NCBI GenBank assembly: GCA_030653175.1
Contig: JAURZV010000090.1
Coordinates: forward strand, 58,299-122,298
Direction: 5' to 3'
Origin: Methylobacter sp.
GTDB lineage: Bacteria > Pseudomonadota > Gammaproteobacteria > Methylococcales > Methylomonadaceae
DNA length: 64,000 nucleotides
Notes under the pieces: model-generated
Databases searched by the model: none
What the model was told of the DNA's origin: nothing
What the model saw: the letters and a program-made list of their open reading frames with translations, nothing else
Program-made: the position numbers and the translations under genes
In this document: positions 40,788 through 49,256 of the stretch, in pieces
Numbering within the stretch: position 1 is the stretch's first letter
How the letters are laid out: every line of letters begins with the position of its first letter

Positions 40788-40996
40788 TTATATTTCTTCA
40801 TAACTGCTTCATAACTCACTGTCTTCAATTCTCCAGCTTGGTAGGCCTGCCATCTTTTTTGCGCTTCATCCCGCCAGATAACATCAATCTCAGGATCAGG
40901 GGTGTCCAGATCAGCCAATAATAATTCGGCCAGGCGTAATTTTTCTAAAGGCGGTAACTGGTTTGCTTGTTGGTAGAGTTCTTTGGCACACAGCAT
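40784..40996 (-). CDS. Addiction-module antitoxin (Unstab_antitox family)
   Basis: A 70-residue acidic protein with the pattern LPPLEKLRLAELLLADLD ... W..EAQKRWQAYQAGE ... SYEAV, characteristic of small antitoxins of ParE-type toxins. It is the first gene of the pair; a GGAG-type site precedes the ATG. Confidence 0.85.
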   Translation of the reverse strand: MLCAKELYQQANQLPPLEKLRLAELLLADLDTPDPEIDVIWRDEAQKRWQAYQAGELKTVSYEAVMKKYK

Positions 40997-41080
40997 AGTT
41001 TTCTCCTGGGCAAGGTGAAAGTGTGAAATGGGTTTTATTCTATTTGAAATTAAATCTAAAGTTTATCTCGTTATCTTTAT

Positions 41081-41128
41081 CTCATTCCCACGCGCCGCGT
41101 GGGAATGCAGTTCACGACGCGCCAGCGT
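41081..41128. repeat. REP palindrome left of the transposase gene
   Basis: Hairpin ttcccacgcgccgcgtgggaa followed by gacgcgccagcgtc, immediately downstream of the transposase stop codon and identical in type to the element on its other side. Confidence 0.8.
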
Positions 41129-41137
41129 CAAGTTTAG

Positions 41138-41674
41138 TTAAAACCAATCAGTGTGTATTTTCAAAACCCCATCTTCCCCTGCGTAGTTGCGAGCGCTGGA
41201 ATTGCGCCAATGCACAGGGTTATCGACATAGCCACGTTTTACGGGATTATGATGAATATATTCCATTTTTTGCAGCATCATCTCATCATTTTGAATTTGC
41301 TGAAGATGCGAGCCTTCTTCCCAAACCTGATATTCGCGATCTTTTTTGTGCGCCTTTTTATAGAAAGCCAATTGCCTGAGTACCCGTTCAGCGCCTTGCG
41401 CTTTAAGCACTTCAAGCAAGCGTTTGGCGGTCCAGGATTTAAAACTGCTGATCTCCGCCGCTAATGCTGTCGATTGAGCGATTAAATGCAGATGATTTTC
41501 CAAAATAACATAGGCGTGTATTTTTAGATCACGTTGCTCTTGACGATAGGCTAATGCGTCTAAAACAACCTGAACCGTTGCCGGACGGGTAAAAATCGGC
41601 ATCCAGTTGTTTATCGTACAAGTCAGAAAGTGAGGCGCTTGCTGCTCGTAAATTTTATAGCGACTTCGACCCAT
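41138..41674 (-). CDS. REP-associated tyrosine transposase (RAYT, Y1_Tnp)
   Basis: A 178-residue HUH-type single-strand transposase. It shows HAYVILENHLHLIAQS, with the HxH metal motif as HLH, and the C-terminal YIHHNPVKRGYVDNPVHW segment typical of RAYTs. Start 41674 (MGRSRYKIYE) is chosen because upstream codons read through a REP element (RGAWERE). REP palindromes flank it on both sides, the arrangement expected for a domesticated transposase that processes them. It interrupts the defence island between the ATPase gene and the ParE module. Confidence 0.87.
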   Translation of the reverse strand: MGRSRYKIYEQQAPHFLTCTINNWMPIFTRPATVQVVLDALAYRQEQRDLKIHAYVILENHLHLIAQSTALAAEISSFKSWTAKRLLEVLKAQGAERVLRQLAFYKKAHKKDREYQVWEEGSHLQQIQNDEMMLQKMEYIHHNPVKRGYVDNPVHWRNSSARNYAGEDGVLKIHTDWF

Positions 41675-41690
41675 AATGTTTCCAGTAAGT

Positions 41691-41795
41691 TCTCGTTCCC
41701 ACGCGCCGCGTGGGAATGCAGTTGATGACGCGCCAGCGTCACGGTGCAGGACGCTGGCGCGTCCGCACTCGATTCCCACGCAGCGCGTGGGAACC
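41691..41795. repeat. REP doublet (BIME) right of the transposase gene
   Basis: Two hairpins, ttcccacgcgccgcgtgggaa and an inverted relative ending cagcgcgtgggaacc, enclose gacgcgccagcgtc and gacgctggcgcgtc. This forms a paired REP unit next to the RAYT start. Confidence 0.85.
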
Positions 41796-41808
41796 AGTAA
41801 TCTGAATT

Positions 41809-41961
41809 TCATTGCGACAGGCTATCAATAAATGCCTTCTGTTCCTGCTCGCTTAAAAATTCGTTCTCATCCTTTGCTTCTTTAGAGTCCAGATAAAAAC
41901 TCAGGTCTGCCAGCTCCTGATGCTTTTTTTGTATTAATTCCTGTAGAAACGCTTGTTGCAC
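41809..41961 (-). CDS. Small acidic helical protein, GTG start
   Basis: A 50-codon frame starting with GTG at 41961, four bases after the stop of the P-loop ATPase gene and preceded by GAGGG. The product (QQAFLQELIQKKHQELADLS ... FLSEQEQKAFIDSL) is charged and predicted helical, a composition expected of a real coding frame. No family was recognised. It ends beside the REP doublet. Confidence 0.5.
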   Translation of the reverse strand: MQQAFLQELIQKKHQELADLSFYLDSKEAKDENEFLSEQEQKAFIDSLSQ

Positions 41962-41965
41962 TTCA

Positions 41966-43560
41966 TTAGCCCTCAATCATCAAACCTTCCCAGAAGGCCG
42001 GATTTATCGTGTAGATGACTTTAGAGTTCATTTTCTTTACAAATCCTTTGAGCAACTGCATATTGTAATTAAAGTTGTAAATATACTTTATATCTAGATC
42101 GCTCAAGCGCACCCCTAAAAACCCATACCACAGCAGCAAGTCAATAACCTCCTGCAGCTCGTCTTTGCCCAGATACGCCTGTAATGCTGACCTAATTTGT
42201 TCATCTGTTGCCTCATGCTTGTTTCCAATAAAAGCATAAAGTACATCTTCTATTTCTGGTGAAACATCCTTTAATTCATATCCAATATCGGTTAGCAAGT
42301 CTGTTGAATAAGCAGCTAAACCTTTCCTTATATCATCAGCTTGAATTAGTGGGTGATTTAAATTTACAGCAAAACTCTTACATTGATTTATTAGGTTCAG
42401 TAAAAACCTTGGTCTCATTAGTGATCGATCAATTAAATATTGAGAGGACTCTTCTCCTTCAAAGTGACTAATGCAGATTTTGGGCCAAACATGTTCAAAA
42501 TCTAAGTCTTCATCCAAATTGTTGGCGACAATTCTCAACCTTATCAACTCTCTTAAAAGATCTGAATCTGTCCAATCAAGTAGTACATTTGCTTCCTTTC
42601 CTCGATCAGAAGTTTCAGAAACTAACAGCTCATATACATCGTTCCGCAAAAACACAATTGAATTTACCTCAATATCACTCTTATGGAATTGTCGCTCTAT
42701 TTTCCTTGTGGCATCAATTAATGCTCTAATGATCAAAAGGTCTTCATGTTTCAGCCCGGATGTCGGCCATCCTTTATCGATGTTATCGAATAGAAGCCAT
42801 AATGTGTTTTTGTGCTTCATGTAGTTTTTGACATGCTGAAATAATTCTTTTACATCATGACAGTAAAGAAGTTCGGTTAGTTGTTGTGAGGAAAGCCTAT
42901 TGCCTTGATCATCACCATACTTGGCTCTATATTCAGATGTAATTTTCTCCATGAGCATAGTCATGCGCTCGGAAAAATCACCTTCCGTTTCATAACCTTC
43001 AGCATGATAAAGTTCAGAGAGTTTTCGGTATGGCTCATTTAATACGTGATCGCGAATATGTTTTTCTCTGTCTTTTTCCAGTATTTTGTAACAAATCTCC
43101 AGCAATAGCACATATTCCCAAAAGGCCATAATGGTGTGCTGAAAAGTACCCTCTTGAAGAAAATCCAGAATTAGCTCTTTAAATTTTATAAGCTTGTAGC
43201 CGTCTGGCTTCAAATCTAAAACAACATTTTTTGAGTTGCTTCTTTCTCGATCTCTTATTTGCAAAAATATTGCTGACTTGCCTGACCCCTTTCTTCCAAT
43301 TACAAGATGAGCTTCACCTCTAATTGACTTTGAAAATTGGTCAGTTTTAAGGTAGTAGTTCGATAGAGTTCTCATCTCATTTTCAGCAGATGACGCACCT
43401 AAATCTAATGATTGCAGGAAAGTCTGTTGATCTCGGCCTTGAGCTGGGGTGTCTTCTTGATAAGCTTCGGCTATCTTTCCAGCTAAGTCAGCAATATGTT
43501 CATTTACATCACTTGGATGTGAGCATACTTTTACAAAATCTCTATAGTCGATGGTACCGG
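41966..43560 (-). pseudogene. P-loop ATPase part of a frameshifted TIR-like/ATPase gene (Sll1717-type)
   Basis: From the ATG at 43375 this frame encodes 469 residues with Walker A GRKGSGKSAIF and the Walker-B-like WLLFDNIDKGW. The frame stays open upstream to about 43560 (DYRDFVKVCSHPSDVNEHI ...), directly continuing the end of the preceding TIR-like frame after a one-base slip. No good ribosome binding site precedes 43375. The pair therefore looks like one gene of about 767 codons split by a frameshift. It resembles P-loop ATPases of the Sll1717 type (from memory). It may still yield a separate ATPase. Confidence 0.6.
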
Positions 43561-44271
43561 ATCTTCACCCTGCTGTAGGATTGTAAACGCCTTGCCCATC
43601 CCATCGGCTAAGCCGCCAATAAATGCACCTCTCATATTGTGAACTTCATTCCCATCAGAATTAGTCGAAAGAAGAGGGACGATTACACCAAAAGATTTAG
43701 AAACATTATCTATCGCGTCTGATGCAGAGAGCCTCGGTTGCTCAGTGGGATCGAAGCTTCTAAATATATATCTGGACTTTTTTATTCTGGATATTATTCG
43801 AGTGATCCAATCTGTTTTGTGTTTTGTTTCCAGTAAGTAGACTGGTGCTTTGGTATCTACCAGTTCTTTGAAATCTATAGGAGAACCCTTATCTAGCTCT
43901 TGGAGTTTATTTTTTAGTTGATCTGAATTTGTGTAGGATTGATAGCCAATTGTGTCGAAAATCCCAACATCCTTTATAGTAGGATGTGTTTCTTTGATAC
44001 TACTATTCTTAGTAAGTAATATTCTTTTCCTTTTTCCAATTGCATAACCAATTTCATAAGTTACGTTAAAGTTAAGAATTGAAATATCTGCGACAAAATA
44101 ATCTGCCTTATCAATGTTAGAAAGTACCTTTTCGTTAATAAAATGGCCAACAATATCCATTGCCTTCCATGAGTCAATGCTGAATTGAGAATCAACACTT
44201 GAAATAGCTCTTTCAATTGTGTCTCCCAGCTCTGAAGGGCAGGCTGGATATGCGTAGAACCCTTTCTTCAT
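43531..44271 (-). pseudogene. TIR-like / nucleoside-deoxyribosyltransferase-like N-terminal part of the frameshifted gene
   Basis: 246 residues in this frame. KKGFYAYPACPSELGDTIE and the stretch ADYFVADISILNFNVTYEIG (a D-I-x-x-x-N-x-x-x-E-x-G pattern) resemble TIR-like and nucleoside 2-deoxyribosyltransferase folds, which in defence proteins often act on NAD or nucleotides. The last in-frame codons (VPSTIEIL) are an out-of-frame reading of the sequence that continues as DYRDFVKV in the next frame. The gene is AT-rich compared with the flanking methylase and helicase. Confidence 0.6.
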
Positions 44272-44415
44272 TTTATTTAACTCCTGACTCAGAATTGATT
44301 TGCGTAGCCAATGATTACAAATTTTTTAAATACTTAGCATGTTTAAACCCTTCACGACAATCAACTTGTGTGCTGGATGTGCTAATTACATATAATCCTA
44401 TGTTTTTCAATGTCT

Positions 44416-47400
44416 TTACGCCAAACGCTGATTGTGCAATCTTGCCGAGAGAATTTCTGCTGTATCGCGTACTTTTGTCACTCGTGTTTTAGCTGCAATG
44501 AAATCGGCCATGTCGATCAATAACGGCCGGGCTTCTAGGAAATTGGTCACGTCGCTGTGCAGGTAATCAATCACTGTTTGCGGTTCTTTATCTTGCAGCA
44601 GTTGTTGCAGGGCAATGATGAGCTTGCCTAAATACGTTGGGCCGATTTCGGTGCTGTCGGTTAGATCGCGTGAGGTGAATTCTTCGACGCTTTTCAGCCG
44701 CGCCTTGTTGGGCGCCATGCTGGCCATTGCTTTGGTGTAATCTTCGACATGAAAGGCTTTGGCGAAATTTTGATAATTATCCAGTTTCGACGCGCCTGTG
44801 GTTTCAATATCCAGCATCCGTAGATAAAATCGTTGTATGCCTTTTACCGCGTTCCAGGTGTCGGGCTGCAAACCTTCGGGGATCAATAAACTGTTGGCGG
44901 CTTCCGAGGCTTGTTGCACGATTTCATCGACCACGGTGACCTGGCCTTTTTGCCGGGGGCGCAAGGCAAAGGTGGTGGCGTCTTCATCGCCGATGTGGGT
45001 GTAAGCGGTCAGGACTTTCAGCGCGGCGGCGTATCCGGCCATTTGTAAATCGGAGTCGTTAAACACCGGTTCGCCGAGTTTGTTTTTTACGTCGGCGTTT
45101 AAATGCAGCATTTGGGTGATTTGCGCTTCCACCTCGCGGCGCACGGCGGGCAGGATTTTTTGTTTAAAGCCGGGATTATCGCCGGCCGGACGCTTGCGCA
45201 GCATTAGAATCACCGTACCTTGCACATAACCGCCTTTTTTCAGTTCCGAAGTGGTTTCGGTGGCAATATACCAAGCAGCGACGACCTGCAAACCGGCGGC
45301 CCAGAAAATGCCGACCATATCCGACCAGACGCCGGTGTCCTGATGGGTAAACATCACGCATTGCATGCCTTTGTCGGGCATGTGTTGAATCATAGCGGTG
45401 TAAGCCTCGACCATGCCGCGCCGGAAGTCGTCGCCGCTGCCTTTGATGGCTAATGCGCGGCGCGAATCCCAGACCCATTCGTTGAACGGCACGGGCGGAT
45501 TTTTGCGCAGCCAGGCGATGAAGAATTCGGTGATTTCGTGATAGTGGACTGCGTCGGCGTAAGGCGGATCAGTTAACCAAAGGTCACAATGATTATTTAT
45601 ATCGCCCGATGCAGCACAATTAATTTGATGTATTCCAAAGCCGATTTGTGAGTGATTAGTTTTAAATGCGATTTCACAATCGAAGAATGAATGGTGTCCC
45701 CAATTATAAAAAGTATTAAAAGTATTAAAGGCTTGATTGTAAAAAACATGACCTAAAAAATCTGTTCCACCTACTGAACCTGGATTGCGCATAACCCAAT
45801 GAACAAGCTTGGATGCTGAATCAAGTGTCTTTGGAAAGAAAACCATATTTTCAGTGCTAATTAGTCTTTTTACTAAACTCAAGTAATGAATTTCTCGCGG
45901 TGAGAACAGATGATGCCAATACGTCCATCCGCGTTCGCGTTGTAAACGCGTTGTTTCATCACCTGGCTCAATCGCCATATCCGGCACCCAGCCTTGTTGC
46001 TGCCATTGTGCAATATTTTCAGCGACGAGTTGTTCAACTTGGCGCTCCCGTGCCCAATCATCTTCTGTGACGGAAGCAAAAAAAGTCTTTTTTTGCTTTT
46101 TGTTGAGACTGTCGGCGGTAATCCATTGAATGCAATATAGCCGCTCCTGAAAAATATCATCCACACAAGGCTTAATTTCATGCTTTTCCCAGCGACGCAA
46201 ACGATTTTGATTGTTACCCTCGCTATCACGGTAATCGCCGCGCAGGGTTTTAATCGGCATGGTATAGGTTTTGCCGTTAAAGTCATAGGTTAAACAGCTG
46301 TTTTGTACCGTGCCGCGTTCGGCTAGTTTCATTTCTTCTGCCGATACACCGCTGACAATAACCATATCAAAGTGTTGTCGTTCCGCGTCAGGGATGAGTT
46401 TTGCTACCACGTTGCGGATTTTAGAAACCACCCAACTCGGCGACAACGGCACCATCCAGCCGGTTTCCGGGCAACGGGCTTCCAGACAATACAAATAGGC
46501 CTTGGCACGGTTACCGTGGCTGTCGTGCTCTATGCCCAATTTGGTAATTTCCGCATCGACCACTGCCGCTACTTCACGTTGTGCTTGTTCAATTTCAGCA
46601 CGTTTTTCCGGTGACGCGCCGATGATATTCAACGCACCCCAAGTCAACATACAGGCAATGGGGTTTAAATCCGAGGCATAGACATCGCAACCCAAGCGCG
46701 CCGCTTCAAACGGTATCGAACCACCGCCGCTGAAGGTATCGCCGACTTTGGGGCGATGGCCGAAACGGAGAATGCCCAGTTGTTCAACCAACTCCTGATG
46801 CGAATGGGCGTTAATGCCTAAATGCCGGTAATGATGATTGACCGTCGCCCAAACCGGAGCGAACAGTTCCATTTGATCCAATTCTTCCGGGCGTTTACAT
46901 AATGCGGCACGGGCTTCGTAATTGGGCAGGGTATCGAGCATTTGTCGATACAAATACAGCTTTTCTTCGTCACTCAGGTCACGTTGCCAGCGGATGGTGA
47001 TACCGCGCTCATCACTGTCAAACGATGTTTGCCAAGTATCTACTTCTTCCGTTGTCAGGTCATCCGTTTTAATGGTGTAAGCAAAATAATCCCATGGATT
47101 GGTCAGTATCAGCGTTTTTGCAATCTCTTTGGGTTTAAAAGCATTATTTGCCAAGGCTCGCCGTGCCAAACCGCCTTTATCAAAGGCAAGCAGTTGTTCG
47201 TATATTTCCAGGTCTTTTTCGGCATCATCAGTGGGCGGCAATAAACTGCCCAACACAATCGCCCGCACCAGTATTAATGGCTTGCGGCCTTTCCAGTAGG
47301 AACCCGGCGCCGTTAAAGTTTGCCCTGCACCGGCTTTGCGTTCGCGTTCGCGTTACGATTCAAAAGACACTTTTTGCGCCGGAAATACTGATTCAATCAG

Positions 47401-47442
47401 AGCAGGCGTGTGTTGCAGAGAAAAGGGGGTAAGCGTGGTCAT
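44416..47442 (-). pseudogene. DUF1156 DNA methylase with premature stop at codon 30
   Basis: The full frame from ATG 47442 reads MTTLTPFSLQHTPALIESVF and, after a TAA at 47353-47355, resumes as RERERKAGAGQTLTAPGSYW. That is the start of DUF1156 methylases, where a glutamine (CAA) would be expected at the stop. Downstream about 978 codons are intact: FSGGGSIPFEAARLGCDVYA (SAM site) and LTDPPYADAVHYHEITEFF (catalytic DPPY). Initiation at GTG 47268 could still give a 950-residue protein lacking the DUF1156 N-terminus. The original ATG overlaps the upstream antitoxin stop (ATGA). Confidence 0.75.
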
Positions 47443-47726
47443 AAATAGGCTGTGAAAAAAGTTAAATTTAGGCTCGTTCCCAAGCTCCAGCTTGGGAATG
47501 CGCGTGGAAGATCTGCATAGGCTTCATCATCCGTAGCGGAATCCCATTCGCTGAAGGTGCCTTGTAGTGCTTTTGTAAAGGCCTTGTCTATAGGCGACGC
47601 TTTGCGCAGATGGACGCCGGCTTGATCACTACAAAGACTATCGCCTTCACGCAGTTTCAACGCTTCCAGAACCGGATCAGGAATGATGGCTTGATTATGG
47701 TGGATTAATTGACTACTGGTTTGCAT
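47439..47726 (-). CDS. AbrB/MazE-like antitoxin with repeat-derived C-terminal tail
   Basis: 95 residues from the ATG at 47726. Residues 1-50 (MQTSSQLIHHNQAIIPDPVL ... LREGDSLC) follow the swapped-hairpin AbrB pattern; FSEWDSATDDEAYADL is the usual C-terminal end. The last 22 residues (PRAFPSWSLGTSLNL...) come from a palindromic repeat (ttcccaagctccagcttggg), so the natural stop has been lost. No cognate toxin of its own was recognised; the RelE-type pair lies just upstream. Confidence 0.65.
   Translation of the reverse strand: MQTSSQLIHHNQAIIPDPVLEALKLREGDSLCSDQAGVHLRKASPIDKAFTKALQGTFSEWDSATDDEAYADLPRAFPSWSLGTSLNLTFFTAYL
47477..47498. repeat. Palindrome at the 3' end of the AbrB-like gene
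   Basis: Arms ttcccaagct and agcttgggaa are separated by cc. An identical 22-base copy lies at 61441-61462. Confidence 0.8.
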
Positions 47727-47766
47727 ATGATTAACTCCAAGTTTCGTATGACCTAATCGTAACAGC

Positions 47767-48048
47767 TTATGTTTGATAAACCTCATCATGGCTGCCGACA
47801 TTAACCAAAACAATCTCCTTTTCGGTGACGATCATTTCCAGGGTTATTCGATAGCTGAGATTGATCGACACTGAATGCAAAGCCCCCAACTTACCTTTTA
47901 AAGGGTGCAGTCGCAGGGATGGGTGGCAGGGATTTTGAGCCAGCAACAGCAAGGTTTTTCTATACTGCTCTTTTAACTCAGGATGTTGCTTTGCAAAGCG
48001 CTGGGCGCGTTTTTTGTAGCTGTCGGTAAATATCAGGCTGTAGCTCAT
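47767..48048 (-). CDS. RelE/YafQ-type mRNA endonuclease toxin
   Basis: A 93-residue RelE-superfamily toxin (SYKKRAQRFAKQHPELKEQY; HPLKGKLGALHSVSINLSYR; VLVNVGSHDEVY). The final VGSHDEVY is characteristic of this toxin group. It overlaps its antitoxin gene by four bases. Confidence 0.87.
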   Translation of the reverse strand: MSYSLIFTDSYKKRAQRFAKQHPELKEQYRKTLLLLAQNPCHPSLRLHPLKGKLGALHSVSINLSYRITLEMIVTEKEIVLVNVGSHDEVYQT

Positions 48049-48293
48049 TCGAGAAATATCTCGGCTACGTGTTGATCGATGTTGTCTTTGCTAAATCGAC
48101 CGGCTGCGAGATCCTGTCGCGTTTCATAAAGTGCGGCTTCCAGTTCCATTTCACGTAGGTAGTGGTAATGCTCAATCTTCATCACCACAAAAGACTCTTT
48201 GCCTCGTACGGTAATCATGGCTTCCGGCTGATTGGCAAGACCTTCTTCCAAGCAGGCAATACCTTTAGTTTTTAAATCGTTTGCTGTAATCAT
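48045..48293 (-). CDS. Phd/YefM-type antitoxin
   Basis: An 82-residue antitoxin: ITANDLKTKGIACLEEGLAN is the N-terminal DNA-binding region, and MITVRGKESFVVMKIEHYHY the core strand-helix unit of Phd/YefM proteins. It precedes the toxin gene and likely represses the pair. It separates DUF3780 from the methylase gene. Confidence 0.83.
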   Translation of the reverse strand: MITANDLKTKGIACLEEGLANQPEAMITVRGKESFVVMKIEHYHYLREMELEAALYETRQDLAAGRFSKDNIDQHVAEIFLE

Positions 48294-48374
48294 TTTGTCA
48301 CCTGATAAATAATGCGATTGACTATATGATTAAGCGTGGCATTCGTCAAGTAATGCTTGTCTATCCTGCCTATC

Positions 48375-49001
48375 CTAAAGCTCAAAATCGAACAGGCTAA
48401 ACGTACCATTTTCAGTGTCTTTTGCAGTTTCCTGCGTTACAGTTTGAGACGAACGCGGTTTGAAAAGTTCGCTTTGCGCCACATCACCCAGAGCGTGACG
48501 TAATGCTAAACGCCAGCCTCTGTCTCCATCATTGACACCGCCTGTGGTGATGGCTGTCATGCCGAACAGCCACCAGCGTTCTTCCGGGCGCAAAGCCAGC
48601 CAGTTTCGAACAGCAATCGGGAATAGGCCTTCTTCCATGCCTTCAATTGCCCAGGCCAGAACACAAAGTTCCTTGCCTAATAAGCGATCAACCGGATTGG
48701 CACCAACTTTCCAGGCCGATGTTTTTAGATTGCGTTCTTTGAGTTGCACATTAAACGCACGCTGGACTTCACTACGAATGGCCGTCCAGCGGGGGCGTTC
48801 TAAAATGACACGCGCTATCAGACTTTGCGCATGATCATGGCTTTGTAATCCCAAGTTTTCGACAATGCTGACCGTGCCGGTATTGTTACGCGGTATTTCC
48901 ACAATGAAATGATGCGGATTACTGGTCGCGGGTACGCCAAAGCCCAAGGTCGGGTGAACGATGGTCTTTGCGGAAGCGGCTTCTTTTTTGCGGGTGGTCA
49001 T
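48375..49001 (-). CDS. DUF3780 defence-associated protein
   Basis: A 208-residue protein recognised as DUF3780 by its conserved body (FGVPATSNPHHFIVEIPRNN; RPRWTAIRSEVQRAFNVQL; EERWWLFGMTAITTGGVNDG; RGWRLALRHAL). The family occurs together with DUF1156 methylases and DUF499 ATPases in defence islands; its activity is unknown. The frame is intact. It is separated from the DUF499 pseudogene by a palindromic repeat. Confidence 0.78.
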   Translation of the reverse strand: MTTRKKEAASAKTIVHPTLGFGVPATSNPHHFIVEIPRNNTGTVSIVENLGLQSHDHAQSLIARVILERPRWTAIRSEVQRAFNVQLKERNLKTSAWKVGANPVDRLLGKELCVLAWAIEGMEEGLFPIAVRNWLALRPEERWWLFGMTAITTGGVNDGDRGWRLALRHALGDVAQSELFKPRSSQTVTQETAKDTENGTFSLFDFEL

Positions 49002-49035
49002 TGCCTAGTTCTGCTTTGTCGAATTAATATTAAGC

Positions 49036-49222
49036 TCGTCATACCCGCCGGGAAGCGGGTATCCAGTGCCATGGATGGCAAACTTAAATCCATCCATGGA
49101 GCCTGGATTCGCTTCGCGCTCTTACGGGTCCGGCACAAATCTGTCTGGAACAGATTTGCATTAACCCGAAGGGCGTCAGGCAGGATAGCCTGACGTGAAT
49201 CCATGCCGGAATGACGGTTTTG
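49036..49222. repeat. Dispersed palindromic repeat between DUF3780 and DUF499
   Basis: Imperfect terminal inverted repeats (cgtcatacccgcc at the left; gccggaatgacgg at the right) enclose smaller stem-loops such as ccatggatgg with ccatccatgg, and caggcaggatagcctg. No gene is present in 49002-49256. Confidence 0.6.
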
Positions 49223-49256
49223 GAAAATAGTGATCATATAATCTGACAAAGTTGAA

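Noticed and set aside
43531..43560. Programmed -1 frameshifting at the TIR-like/ATPase junction
   Set aside because: No X-XXY-YYZ slippery heptamer seen in the overlap; a simple indel is more likely, though recoding is not excluded.
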